DNA from: Cerasibacillus terrae
GTDB taxonomy: Bacteria > Bacillota > Bacilli > Bacillales > Amphibacillaceae
Direction: 5' to 3'
Assembly: GCF_008039555.1 (NCBI RefSeq)
Contig: NZ_VDUW01000009.1
Coordinates: 54,382-118,381, forward strand
Length of the DNA stretch: 64,000 bases
Shown here one piece after another: positions 27,312-35,372 of this stretch. Within the stretch, counting starts at the first letter, position 1. Each line of letters starts with the position of its first letter. Made by a program: the position numbers and the translations under genes. The notes below the pieces were generated by a model. That model ran no database searches, was not told the DNA's origin, and was given only the letters and a program-made list of their open reading frames with translations.

Positions 27312-28582
27312 TGATTACAGAACGTTCACTTAAGGCATTGAGTCACAAAGTTTATAAAATCGATTCCAAACATTATGGCTATTCCCCTCTAAAAATAGGA
27401 GAAATAGAAGAAATCGATGGTGTCGAATATCGAATTATTAAAGTCGAAGACAACACGACCAACGGTATGCAGGCAATGGCTGTTGCACCAGTCAAGAATG
27501 GAAAAGTTGATACTTCTGAAGTTGTCATTGCTTTTGCGGGGACCAATCCAAAAGATTCGCTAGATATCATGACTGATATTCAAACAGTAGGTCTTGGAAA
27601 TAAAGTATTAATTCCTAAGAGCCAGCAAATAGATCTTAGCCAGCATGGTGAGTTAGATGAATTAGGAATTCCCAAGTCCATTGAATATGTTGAAGGGCAA
27701 GTTATGGCAGCGGAAAAATTTGTGAACGAGCTTGAAAATGATTATCCAAATGCAATGATGACAACAACAGGTCATTCTTTGGGAGAATACATAGCACTAT
27801 ACATAGCTGCAGAGAAAGGTCTGAAAAATATCGGGTTTAATGGTCCTGACCCTCACAATATCCTATCTCCAGAAGCGAAGCGATGGGTGAGAGAAAACCC
27901 TGGAATGCTAATCAATTATAGTAACAAATATGATAAGATTGGGAATGTAAATGGGGATGAAACCGGATCAAGAATCTTAGTTGATATGGATATGGGGAGT
28001 AAATTATCGGATACCTTGAAATTCCATAATTTAAGTGCCTGGAAATTTGATAAAGACGGTAATTTATATATTAGTGATTCTTACGAGAATAGGGAAGCAC
28101 GTCAGATTCGAGCGGAAAAGCTGATGTATCAAAAAATGGCTGAATTATCAATACTTGCGAACAATCTAAATGCAAGTGGTGGTGGATTATCGTCTAATGA
28201 GGAAATATTTCTAGATAATGCGCAGGCATTGTTAACGGTAGATTTTATTTCTCAATCAATGAAAATTGGATTAGAATCTGTCATAAACATTTATAAAGAT
28301 GCCATTACAGAAGCAGAGGAAATCTGGGAAAATGGTATTGAACTTGCACAATCCATTGGTACAGAATTAAGTTATGGTGAAATTCTAAGTGCTTTAGAGG
28401 CGAGGGGCGTGACAAAATACTCCGTTGTATTTGAACCTACCGCTTATTACCGAGAAAAAATAACTAATGCCTTAAGAGTTGGGGAGGACTTTGAACGTCT
28501 TGCAACGGAAATAAAAGCAAATATTGAAGAGTTAGAGAAGGCTGATAAAGATTTAGCAAATCAAATTCAACGAGGAGCGTGA
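27311..28582 (+). CDS. TslA-like lipase effector with reverse type VII secretion architecture
   Basis: 423 residues. The N-terminal half is a class 3 lipase-like alpha/beta hydrolase. VVIAFAGTNP (about 71-80) resembles the oxyanion strand, and the elbow TTGHSLG puts the nucleophile at Ser156. Asp208 (NKYDKIG) and His239 (LKFHNLS) are plausible triad partners. Residues after about 260 are mostly helical with no signal peptide. S. aureus TslA has this order: phospholipase first, secretion-targeting helices last, with two small helical partners and an immunity lipoprotein. The neighbours here match. Antibacterial use is inferred; no secretion machinery genes lie in the window. Confidence 0.78.
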   Translation: MITERSLKALSHKVYKIDSKHYGYSPLKIGEIEEIDGVEYRIIKVEDNTTNGMQAMAVAPVKNGKVDTSEVVIAFAGTNPKDSLDIMTDIQTVGLGNKVLIPKSQQIDLSQHGELDELGIPKSIEYVEGQVMAAEKFVNELENDYPNAMMTTTGHSLGEYIALYIAAEKGLKNIGFNGPDPHNILSPEAKRWVRENPGMLINYSNKYDKIGNVNGDETGSRILVDMDMGSKLSDTLKFHNLSAWKFDKDGNLYISDSYENREARQIRAEKLMYQKMAELSILANNLNASGGGLSSNEEIFLDNAQALLTVDFISQSMKIGLESVINIYKDAITEAEEIWENGIELAQSIGTELSYGEILSALEARGVTKYSVVFEPTAYYREKITNALRVGEDFERLATEIKANIEELEKADKDLANQIQRGA

Positions 28583-28586
28583 GCCA

Positions 28587-28904
28587 TTGGATAAAATAGA
28601 AATACTAGAAAAGGAATATCGCTCAAAAAGAAGAGTTTATGAGGAACAAGAAGAAGAGCTTTTCAAAGAAAGGGATAAAGCAACATCTATAATAGATGAG
28701 GTTCAAGACAGAAGTCATTATTATTTAAAAGACATTGTCCCAGAACATGACATACTAATGCGTGGATTTCGACAGACGGAGAAGATGAGAGAGGATCTAA
28801 TTGACTCAACTAAAGAGGAACTTAAGAAGTTATCAAGAAAAATAGAAAGATTAGACGAAAATTACTATAGTAAATTACGAAAACTTAATGAAAATGAAAA
28901 ATAA
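28587..28904 (+). CDS. small helical partner protein, DUF3958/Lap-like
   Basis: 105 residues, almost wholly charged amphipathic helix with heptad-like spacing (LEKEYRSKRRVYEEQEEEL, then a second helix after DIVPEHDILMRG). No signal peptide or membrane segment. It starts with TTG 4 bp after the lipase stop, with GAGGAG 9 bp upstream. Small helical proteins of this kind (TlaA in the TslA system, Lap in LXG systems) bind the helical domain of the effector and complete its type VII signal. The family label is from memory and should be searched. Confidence 0.65.
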   Translation: MDKIEILEKEYRSKRRVYEEQEEELFKERDKATSIIDEVQDRSHYYLKDIVPEHDILMRGFRQTEKMREDLIDSTKEELKKLSRKIERLDENYYSKLRKLNENEK

Positions 28905-28918
28905 AGGAGAATATTATC

Positions 28919-29176
28919 ATGTTAATAATAGATTTTAAGAAATTAAAGAAAGAAGCCGAGACATTGTGGATTGAAAATGTAGTGGCTGACATAATGGTTT
29001 CTCAAGTGGCGAACAATTATCAAAAAACTAAAGCAGCTGCTTCAGAGGAAGGCTTTTCTATAAAAGAAGGCTTGGAAAATAACTCTGAGAACTTAGCCAG
29101 TTCAGTAAAGGGTAAGTTTGGAAAACGAGTTAGAGAGACAATTAAAATGGAAGCAAACAATATGGATGAACTTTAA
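28919..29176 (+). CDS. second small partner-like protein
   Basis: 85 residues. The N-terminal half is helical (FKKLKKEAETLWIENVV), followed by a Gly/Ser-containing hinge and a basic C-terminal helix. AAAGGAGA precedes the ATG, 14 bp after the previous gene, so it is in the same operon. By position it would be the second targeting partner of the lipase. I recognise no named family. Confidence 0.5.
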   Translation: MLIIDFKKLKKEAETLWIENVVADIMVSQVANNYQKTKAAASEEGFSIKEGLENNSENLASSVKGKFGKRVRETIKMEANNMDEL

Positions 29177-29430
29177 TATTAAAAGAATAAATTTATTTTT
29201 AAAATATATGAGAGCGACTTAGCAACTACTGAAAAAATATTATATATATCATAAATGTAATAGGTAGACATCATACAAAGTAAGGTTGTATAATCACGAG
29301 TATATTAGTCCAACGTATTTTTCTTCAGTTATTTTTCTTCTAATAATTTCCTGCATAATAAGAAGATTTTTAGTTTGTTTTCTCTCCAAATATAGTCATT
29401 AAAATTCAGCCAATTACATAGGAATACTTA
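29177..29430. other. AT-rich gap after the toxin operon
   Basis: About 250 bp with no credible ORF, clear terminator or repeat. It separates the toxin operon from an antitoxin-like remnant. Confidence 0.4.
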
Positions 29431-29598
29431 GCATCAGCAGATATAAAAAGCTATCATATAGGTTTACTAATAAAATTATTGATATCGGTGAAACAACATT
29501 CTAAGTTAGCTCACGCTAGAGCTAAGCCCTTTTATATCACGAAGAATGGAGAAGTCGATTTAGTTCTTATGAGTATTGATGTATTTGATATACTTTAG
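29431..29598 (+). pseudogene. remnant of a Phd/YefM-type antitoxin gene
   Basis: A 55-codon open stretch reads ASADIKSY, then SKLAHARAKPFYITKNGE, then VDLVLMSIDVFD. This is the pattern of Phd/YefM antitoxins (SADLR...KPVFITKNGEGDLVLMS). An in-frame TAG lies upstream, no start or ribosome-binding site is present, and the middle is altered. No toxin gene follows before gerE, so this is an inactive relic. Confidence 0.65.
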
Positions 29599-29681
29599 GT
29601 AGCAAGGTTAAAAATAAAAAACCAATTCCTTCAAAGAAGATCAAGATAGGGATTTTTATAATTTGAAGCAGTAAATAAGAT

Positions 29682-29714
29682 AAACCGACTTCCACAAAGG
29701 AAAGTCGGTTTTTC
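29682..29714. terminator. terminator downstream of gerE
   Basis: AACCGACTTCC and GGAAAGTCGGTT arms with a short loop and T-rich flanks on both sides. It sits 3 bp past the gerE stop codon on the minus strand and can also stop transcripts coming from the island. Confidence 0.8.
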
Positions 29715-29716
29715 AG

Positions 29717-29941
29717 TTAGAGCTTTAATTCCCCCATTCGGAGAAGCTCCACCACTGCTTGTGAGCGTCCTTTGACCCCTAGCTTTTGCATTGCATTTGA
29801 AATGTGGTTCCTTACTGTTTTTTCGGAAATAAATAATTCCTGGGCAATATCTCTTGTTGTTTTATCTTGTACTAAAAGTTCAAAAACTTCCTTTTCTCGT
29901 TTAGTCAGTATTTGCTTGGAATTGTACTCGCTTTCCTTCAA
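29717..29941 (-). CDS. gerE: spore germination/coat regulator GerE
   Basis: 74-residue LuxR-type DNA-binding protein with no receiver domain, the full family length. The helix-turn-helix runs through LTKREKEVFELLVQDKTTRDIA, then LFISEKTVRNHISNAMQKLG and GRSQAVVELLRMGEL. In B. subtilis it acts with sigma-K in the mother cell to control late coat genes. GGGAGGGG precedes the ATG. A decayed copy of its 3' end lies 6.5 kb away at the other edge of the island. Confidence 0.97.
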   Translation of the reverse strand: MKESEYNSKQILTKREKEVFELLVQDKTTRDIAQELFISEKTVRNHISNAMQKLGVKGRSQAVVELLRMGELKL

Positions 29942-30052
29942 ATGTTAACCCCTCCCTGCTGTCATAGAGCTGCATTTTGAAGGGTAATTACTAGTCAATA
30001 ACATATTATGTCATAAAAATTAAATGGTGAGCACATTTCTGTTTATTGTAAA

Positions 30053-30106
30053 TTAGACTAGCTGTAAGCCCCCTGCTGATTGAAGTTTCATTTTATCTTT
30101 ATGATC
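30053..30106 (+). repeat. dispersed intergenic repeat, copy A (short form)
   Basis: Left-end sequence CTAGCTGTAAGCCCCCT is joined directly to right-end sequence CTGATTGAAGTTTCATTTTAT. Both ends match copy D (60511-60666), so this is an internally deleted form. It lies in the gerE-antiporter gap, which otherwise shows only a TGG-TATAAT extended -10 at 30176-30184. Confidence 0.6.
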
Positions 30107-30256
30107 TTGCAAATGACCCTTTCTATTATTTTTATTTATATATTAGTGTAAAATTATCGGATTTTTCATCTTTTTTGGTATAATAGACAATGGGTTATTT
30201 ATTTTGCTGATTTTTCTTGGCTTAATAAACAATAAAACACAAAACTGGGGGATATC

Positions 30257-31813
30257 ATGTTACAGGAATTAACGCAATCAAATAACATTGTACTACTCTT
30301 CTCTTTATTATTAATCATTAGTGTTCTCGTTACTAAGTTCTCTTCTCGAATGGGTGTGCCTACACTTGTTTTATTTATCCTCGTTGGAATGGTTGCAGGA
30401 AGTGATGGTTTGGATATCATCTACTTTGATAATGCAAAATTGGCCCAATTAATTGGTGTTTTCGCACTCGTTATTATTTTGTTTGAAGGTGGACTACAGA
30501 CAGAATGGAAAAATATAAAGCCAATTATTAAAACATCAGCAATATTAGCTACTTTAGGTGTTTTGATTACAACAACGGTTGTTGCAGTGGCAGCGAAGTA
30601 CATCTTAGGGTATTCATGGTTAGAAGGATTTCTTATCGGTTCCATTATAGGATCAACAGATGCAGCAGCTGTTTTTTCTGTTTTAAAAGAAAAGAATATA
30701 AAGATGAAAATAAAATCAACTCTTGAAGCAGAATCCGGTTCTAATGATCCGATGGCGATGTTTTTAACTATTTCTGTTATCCAATTGATTATAGGAGAAC
30801 AAGATAATATTTGGTCTCTTATTGGTAATTTCTTTTGGCAGATGGGTATTGGTTTAATATTAGGTTATGTCATTGGAAAAATTGGAGAAAAAGCTATTAA
30901 TCATATTAATTTAAACACAAGTGGTCTATATCCTCTATTCGCTATTTCATTTTCTTTCCTTACATATGGTATTACCTCATTATTTGATGCCAGTGGTCTA
31001 CTAGCCGTTTATATTGCTGGGATTGTGATTGGAAATTCGGATGAATTAACTTATCGTTACTCTATTTTCAGCTTCAATGAGGGATTTTCATGGATGGCAC
31101 AAATTGTGATGTTTGTTATTCTTGGTTTATTTGTGTTTCCAAGTAATTTATTTACCTTTGATAATATTACAAAGGGATTATTTATTTCCGTTATTTTGAT
31201 GTTTATAGCAAGGCCTGTTGCCGTCTTTACAAATCTCATAAAATCCAAATATTCATTAAAAGAAAAGCTATTTCTGTCATGGGCCGGATTACGTGGTGCA
31301 GTACCGGTTGTATTAGCGATATTTCCAATGTTGGCAGGTTTGGAAAATAGTCAAGCTATTTTCGATATCGTGTTTTTCGTTGTCTTAACCTCTACATTAA
31401 TTCAAGGGTCAACCATAACGTATATGGCTGAAAAATTAGGCGTAGATGATCCGCAAGCAACAAAACCAGTTCATTCATTAGAATTAATTTCTATTGGAAA
31501 AACAAATGTGGAAATGGTTGAATATCATGTAACAAAAAGAAATAAAATTATTGGAAAAAATCTAGAAGAAATTCCTTTAACAGATAATACACTCGTAAAT
31601 GCCATTATTAGAGAAGAAGATATTATTACTCCTGGTGGACAGACAGTTATTAAGAATAATGACATATTATACATTCTTGTACCAAAGAAAAAGAAACGAG
31701 AATTAATTCAAATCCTAGAAAGAAATATGGAGGAAAAACAATCAGAAATAGAATCCAAACAACAAACAGAAACTGATAAAAAGGCATCAAAAAAGAAGGG
31801 TGAATCCCAATAA
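30257..31813 (+). CDS. cation/proton antiporter of the NhaP/CvrA (CPA1) type with RCK_C domain
   Basis: 518 residues. About twelve hydrophobic segments form the antiporter domain (1-390), including GSIIGSTDAAAVFSVL with the conserved Asp, ESGSNDPMA, and WAGLRGAVPVVLA. A cytosolic RCK_C/TrkA-C domain (about 400-485) and a charged tail follow. The family exchanges K+ or Na+ for protons and aids osmotic and pH homeostasis; the ion cannot be told from sequence. GGGGGA precedes the ATG. Not part of the B. subtilis gene order between gerE and ysmB, so it is an insertion or lineage-specific gene. Confidence 0.9.
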   Translation: MLQELTQSNNIVLLFSLLLIISVLVTKFSSRMGVPTLVLFILVGMVAGSDGLDIIYFDNAKLAQLIGVFALVIILFEGGLQTEWKNIKPIIKTSAILATLGVLITTTVVAVAAKYILGYSWLEGFLIGSIIGSTDAAAVFSVLKEKNIKMKIKSTLEAESGSNDPMAMFLTISVIQLIIGEQDNIWSLIGNFFWQMGIGLILGYVIGKIGEKAINHINLNTSGLYPLFAISFSFLTYGITSLFDASGLLAVYIAGIVIGNSDELTYRYSIFSFNEGFSWMAQIVMFVILGLFVFPSNLFTFDNITKGLFISVILMFIARPVAVFTNLIKSKYSLKEKLFLSWAGLRGAVPVVLAIFPMLAGLENSQAIFDIVFFVVLTSTLIQGSTITYMAEKLGVDDPQATKPVHSLELISIGKTNVEMVEYHVTKRNKIIGKNLEEIPLTDNTLVNAIIREEDIITPGGQTVIKNNDILYILVPKKKKRELIQILERNMEEKQSEIESKQQTETDKKASKKKGESQ

Positions 31814-31907
31814 ATAAAAGATGTGGAGGAAGACTTTATTGTTCATGATTTATTTTGTGGTATGATGTATTCTGGATGTTAATTGGGATTGAAAGGAAGG
31901 AACTAAC

Positions 31908-32357
31908 TTGGAAAATATGATACCAGAAGAACTTGTTGCTGATCTAGAAAAGCAATTACGTCGAATTTCTGGCTTAATTAAACAAAGAGGACGAAAAATA
32001 TTAACAAACTATCCGATAACTCCTTCCCAATTCATTGCACTACAATGGATTGTAGAAGAAAAGAATATAACCATCGGTGAACTCGCACAAAAAATAGGCT
32101 TAGCATTTAGTACGACGACAGACCTTGTAAATCGGATGGAAGCAAATGGCTTAGTTCGACGAGTAAAGGATGAACAAGATAAAAGAGTGGTAAGAATCCA
32201 TACTTTAGAAAAGGGAAATTTACTTATTAAAGAAGTGATTGCTGTTCGACGGGAGTATTTAAATGATATTTTACAAAGCTTTTCTTATGAACAAACAAAT
32301 GATCTTAATCAACTACTAACGTTATTATATGGAACCATGCAAAACAACAGAGAGTAA
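31908..32357 (+). CDS. ysmB: MarR-family transcriptional regulator
   Basis: 149-residue winged helix protein. The recognition helix region is about residues 53-80 (ITIGELAQKIGLAFSTTTDLVNRMEANG), followed by the wing VRRVKDEQDKRVVRI. TTG start with AAAGGAAGG upstream. Position before racE matches B. subtilis ysmB. Target genes and ligand are unknown. Confidence 0.87.
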   Translation: MENMIPEELVADLEKQLRRISGLIKQRGRKILTNYPITPSQFIALQWIVEEKNITIGELAQKIGLAFSTTTDLVNRMEANGLVRRVKDEQDKRVVRIHTLEKGNLLIKEVIAVRREYLNDILQSFSYEQTNDLNQLLTLLYGTMQNNRE

Positions 32358-32388
32358 GTTTAACACATAGAAAAAGAGGCGATTTTTA

Positions 32389-33207
32389 GTGAAACGACCG
32401 ATTGGAGTGATTGATTCTGGTGTTGGAGGATTAACCGTAGCACATGAAATGATGCGCCAGCTTCCAAATGAAACACTCATTTATCTTGGAGACACATTAC
32501 GTTGTCCATATGGCTCAAGATCAGAACAAGAGATTATTCAATTTACAAATGAAATGGTAGATTTTTTATTAAAAAAAAATATAAAAATGTTAGTTATTGC
32601 TTGTAATACTGCCACAGCATATACACTTGAAAACTTACGTAAAACCTTACCGATTCCTGTTCTAGGAGTTATTAAGCCTGGTGCCAGAGCAGCAATAAAA
32701 ATGACGGTCAGTAACTCCATTGGGGTAATTGGTACAGAAGCAACGATTAAAAGCAATGCCTATGAAAAGGCTTTGAAAAATATTAAACCTGAGATTGAGG
32801 TTCAATCCTTGCCATGTCCATTATTTGTACCGATGGTGGAAAGCGGAATCTTGTCTGGACGCAAAGCAGAAGAAATTGTCAGGGAATCACTTGCCCCATT
32901 TATAAAACAAAAGAACATGGATACATTGGTACTTGGTTGTACACATTATCCGCTTCTTAAAGAAACGATTCAATCTGTTACAGGTGATGACATTAAGATT
33001 ATTTCCTCTAGTGATGAAACAGCACGAGAAGCAAGTGCCATTTTAGAAGTTCACGAACTATTACGTGCAGATGATGATAAAACTGATCACATGTTTTATA
33101 CAACTGGAGAGCTAGATGTTTTTGAAAGAATTACAAGGGAATTGTTCAAAACCACTGTCCATGATATTCAAAAAGTAAATATTCATCAAATTAACAACTC
33201 AATCTAG
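32389..33207 (+). CDS. racE: glutamate racemase
   Basis: 272 residues. Interconverts L- and D-glutamate to supply peptidoglycan (and, where made, poly-glutamate). The two catalytic cysteines are in ACNTATAYTL and LGCTHYPLL, and the N-terminal substrate motif GVIDSGVGGLTV is present. GTG start 32 bp after ysmB. A terminator follows. Confidence 0.96.
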   Translation: MKRPIGVIDSGVGGLTVAHEMMRQLPNETLIYLGDTLRCPYGSRSEQEIIQFTNEMVDFLLKKNIKMLVIACNTATAYTLENLRKTLPIPVLGVIKPGARAAIKMTVSNSIGVIGTEATIKSNAYEKALKNIKPEIEVQSLPCPLFVPMVESGILSGRKAEEIVRESLAPFIKQKNMDTLVLGCTHYPLLKETIQSVTGDDIKIISSSDETAREASAILEVHELLRADDDKTDHMFYTTGELDVFERITRELFKTTVHDIQKVNIHQINNSI

Positions 33208-33250
33208 TCTTAATGATTTCAAACTTCAAATGAATAATAATTATTTATAA

Positions 33251-33282
33251 AAAAACAGGATAAAAGCTATCCTGATTTTTTT
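33251..33282 (+). terminator. racE terminator
   Basis: CAGGATA and TATCCTG arms around AAAGC, with an A-run before and a seven-base T-run after. It lies about 45 bp after the racE stop codon. Confidence 0.85.
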
Positions 33283-33365
33283 ATGTTTGTTTTTAGGAGA
33301 GATTGGTCTATTTTTACGATGGGCTCGTATATATAATAGTACAAACTATCGTAGGAGGGAATGGC

Positions 33366-34448
33366 ATGCGTAAATATAGAATATTTTCTATTCTAATCAT
33401 TTTTTGTTTTTTCATGGTGTTAACTGGATGTATGAAGGGTGAACAAACTCTTGAAGAAATAGATCCACCAAAAGACGCCGAAACTGTTGATAAACAAAAC
33501 GAGAACAATAATACAAAAACAGTGAATGAAGATGGAACAAGTAAAGACGATGTAAAAGGCGAACAGGAAATGATTGCCCAAAAGGTATACTTAATAGATG
33601 CAAATGGAATGGTAGCGCCTCAGACAATAGAAGTATCTTTCCCTGAATCTGGAGAAGTTGCAAAACAGGCACTAGAATACTTAGTAAAAGAAGGTCCTGT
33701 CACACCAGTATTACCGAATGGATTCCGTGGTGTTTTGCCTGAAGGAACGGAAATATTAGGTCTTACTTTACAAGAAGATGGGACAGTGGTTGTTGATTTA
33801 TCTGAGGAATTTAAAAATTATGACGCGAAAGAAGAAAGAAAAATATTAGAGGCTATGACACATACACTAACTCAATTTGATAATATTGATAAGGTCAAGC
33901 TCTGGATTAATGGGAAGGCACTTGATGAAATGCCTGTTGATGGAACACCCGTTTCAAATGGATACTCCAGGGCAAATGGAATTAATATCACAGAGTCAGA
34001 TGCTAATGACTTATTAACAAGTGAAACTGTCACCCTTCATTTACCAGCCGAATATAATGATACAAGATATTATGTACCAATAACGAAATATGTGCAAAAT
34101 AAAGATGATGACGTATATGAGGCTGTCGTAAATTCTTTATTGAATGGTCCTGGATACCATAATAATTTAATTCATGTATTTAATGAAGAAACACGTCTTA
34201 CCGAGGAACCGGAATTAAAAGATGGCATTCTGCAGCTCGTGTTTAATGAAGATATTTTAAAAGATCAGGATAAAGCAATGCTTTCAGATGAAGTTATGGA
34301 GACATTAACACGTAGTTTAACAGAACTTCAAGGAATTGAAGGTGTGGACATAAAAGTGGAAAATAAGGATAAACTTGTAAATGAAAATGGTGAAAAAATG
34401 GAAACACCAGTAATGGGAGAAGCTGTTGCAAATGATACGACTTTATAA
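33366..34448 (+). CDS. gerM: spore germination lipoprotein GerM
   Basis: 360 residues. A lipoprotein signal peptide ends in the lipobox LTGC (Cys20), followed by an acidic low-complexity linker. Two GerMN domains (about 75-200 and 215-335) share VYLIDANG / LPAEYNDTRYYVP openings. B. subtilis GerM is needed in sporulation and germination and contributes to the engulfment channel region. ATG at 33366 has AGGAGG 7 bp upstream; the longer frame from 33303 lacks a site and would bury the signal peptide. Confidence 0.93.
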   Translation: MRKYRIFSILIIFCFFMVLTGCMKGEQTLEEIDPPKDAETVDKQNENNNTKTVNEDGTSKDDVKGEQEMIAQKVYLIDANGMVAPQTIEVSFPESGEVAKQALEYLVKEGPVTPVLPNGFRGVLPEGTEILGLTLQEDGTVVVDLSEEFKNYDAKEERKILEAMTHTLTQFDNIDKVKLWINGKALDEMPVDGTPVSNGYSRANGINITESDANDLLTSETVTLHLPAEYNDTRYYVPITKYVQNKDDDVYEAVVNSLLNGPGYHNNLIHVFNEETRLTEEPELKDGILQLVFNEDILKDQDKAMLSDEVMETLTRSLTELQGIEGVDIKVENKDKLVNENGEKMETPVMGEAVANDTTL

Positions 34449-34453
34449 GGTGT

Positions 34454-34481
34454 AGAGGCAGATAAATGCCTCTTTTCTTTT
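34454..34481 (+). terminator. gerM terminator
   Basis: AGAGGCA and TGCCTCT arms followed by TTTCTTTT, immediately after gerM. Confidence 0.75.
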
Positions 34482-34502
34482 GAATAAAAACATATGATGA
34501 TT

Positions 34503-34540
34503 CCATGTGTGATAAACATAAAATCACACATGGATTATTT
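34503..34540 (+). terminator. second hairpin between gerM and rph
   Basis: Perfect 11-bp arms (CCATGTGTGAT and its complement) with a nine-base AT loop, followed by ATTATTTT. It backs up the gerM terminator. Confidence 0.65.
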
Positions 34541-34595
34541 TCGGAAAACTGCTTAAAATATGGTAAGCTAGATATGAAAATGAAGGAGGAAAAAA

Positions 34596-35372
34596 ATGAA
34601 TAACAATACAAATAGACAAGTTGACAGAATGCGTTCTGTACATATAATACCTAATTTTGTAAAACATCCAGAAGGTTCTGTTTTAATACAAGTTGGCGAT
34701 ACAAAAGTTATTTGTAATGCAAGTATTGAGGACAGGGTTCCTCCTTTTATGCGTGGACAAGGAAAGGGCTGGATTACAGCAGAATATTCCATGCTCCCAC
34801 GTGCAACAGAACAACGTAATATACGTGAATCTTCCCGTGGAAAAGTAAGTGGTCGAACAATGGAAATCCAACGTTTAATTGGTCGTGCACTCCGTTCTAT
34901 AGTAGATTTGGGTCAAATTGGTGAACGGACGGTTTGGGTTGATTGTGATGTCATTCAAGCAGATGGTGGAACGAGAACGGCGTCTATTACAGGGGCGTTT
35001 GTTGCTGTTGTACTAGCATTTGGGAAATTACTCGAAGATAAAGTTATTAAAGAGATGCCTGTTACAGATTTTCTAGCAGCTATTTCCGTCGGGATTATGG
35101 AAAATGGTACAGAAATACTTGATTTAAATTTTGAAGAAGATTCAAAAGCAAATGTTGATATGAATATTGTCATGACAGGTTCTGGTGAATTCGTTGAAAT
35201 TCAAGGAACAGGGGAAGAAGCGACATTTACTTCGAGCCAATTAAAAATTTTATTAGATTTAGCTGATACCGGTATTAAGCATTTAATTGATAAACAAAAA
35301 GATGTCTTAGGTACAGAGCTTGTAAAGCGAATTGGTGAAACAATAAAAACAAACGATAGTGATGAATCATGA
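34596..35372 (+). CDS. rph: ribonuclease PH
   Basis: 258-residue phosphorolytic exoribonuclease trimming tRNA 3' ends. Characteristic segments are [17 protein letters not shown], the [18 protein letters not shown] catalytic region, [20 protein letters not shown] and [23 protein letters not shown] precedes the ATG. It overlaps the next gene by 4 bp (ATGA), the usual rph-rdgB coupling. Confidence 0.97.
   Translation: MNNNTNRQVDRMRSVHIIPNFVKHPEGSVLIQVGDTKVICNASIEDRVPPFMRGQGKGWITAEYSMLPRATEQRNIRESSRGKVSGRTMEIQRLIGRALRSIVDLGQIGERTVWVDCDVIQADGGTRTASITGAFVAVVLAFGKLLEDKVIKEMPVTDFLAAISVGIMENGTEILDLNFEEDSKANVDMNIVMTGSGEFVEIQGTGEEATFTSSQLKILLDLADTGIKHLIDKQKDVLGTELVKRIGETIKTNDSDES

Larger units (their letters stand above)
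24175..27540 (+). repeat. tandem array of immunity/toxin-5'-end units (period about 913 bp)
   Basis: Immunity start codons at 24175, 25088, 26006 and 26916 are spaced 913, 918 and 910 bp. Each unit contains an immunity gene, the 5' end of the lipase gene with a ~110-bp nearly invariant anchor (24688-24798, 25597-25708, 26515-26626, 27441-27540), and, in the first three units, a shared tail of about 250 bp leading into the next unit. The fourth unit continues into the complete lipase gene. Confidence 0.92.

Noticed and set aside
27311..28582. LXG-type toxin (canonical type VII effector)
   Set aside because: The helical domain is at the C-terminus and the enzyme at the N-terminus, the reverse of LXG proteins.
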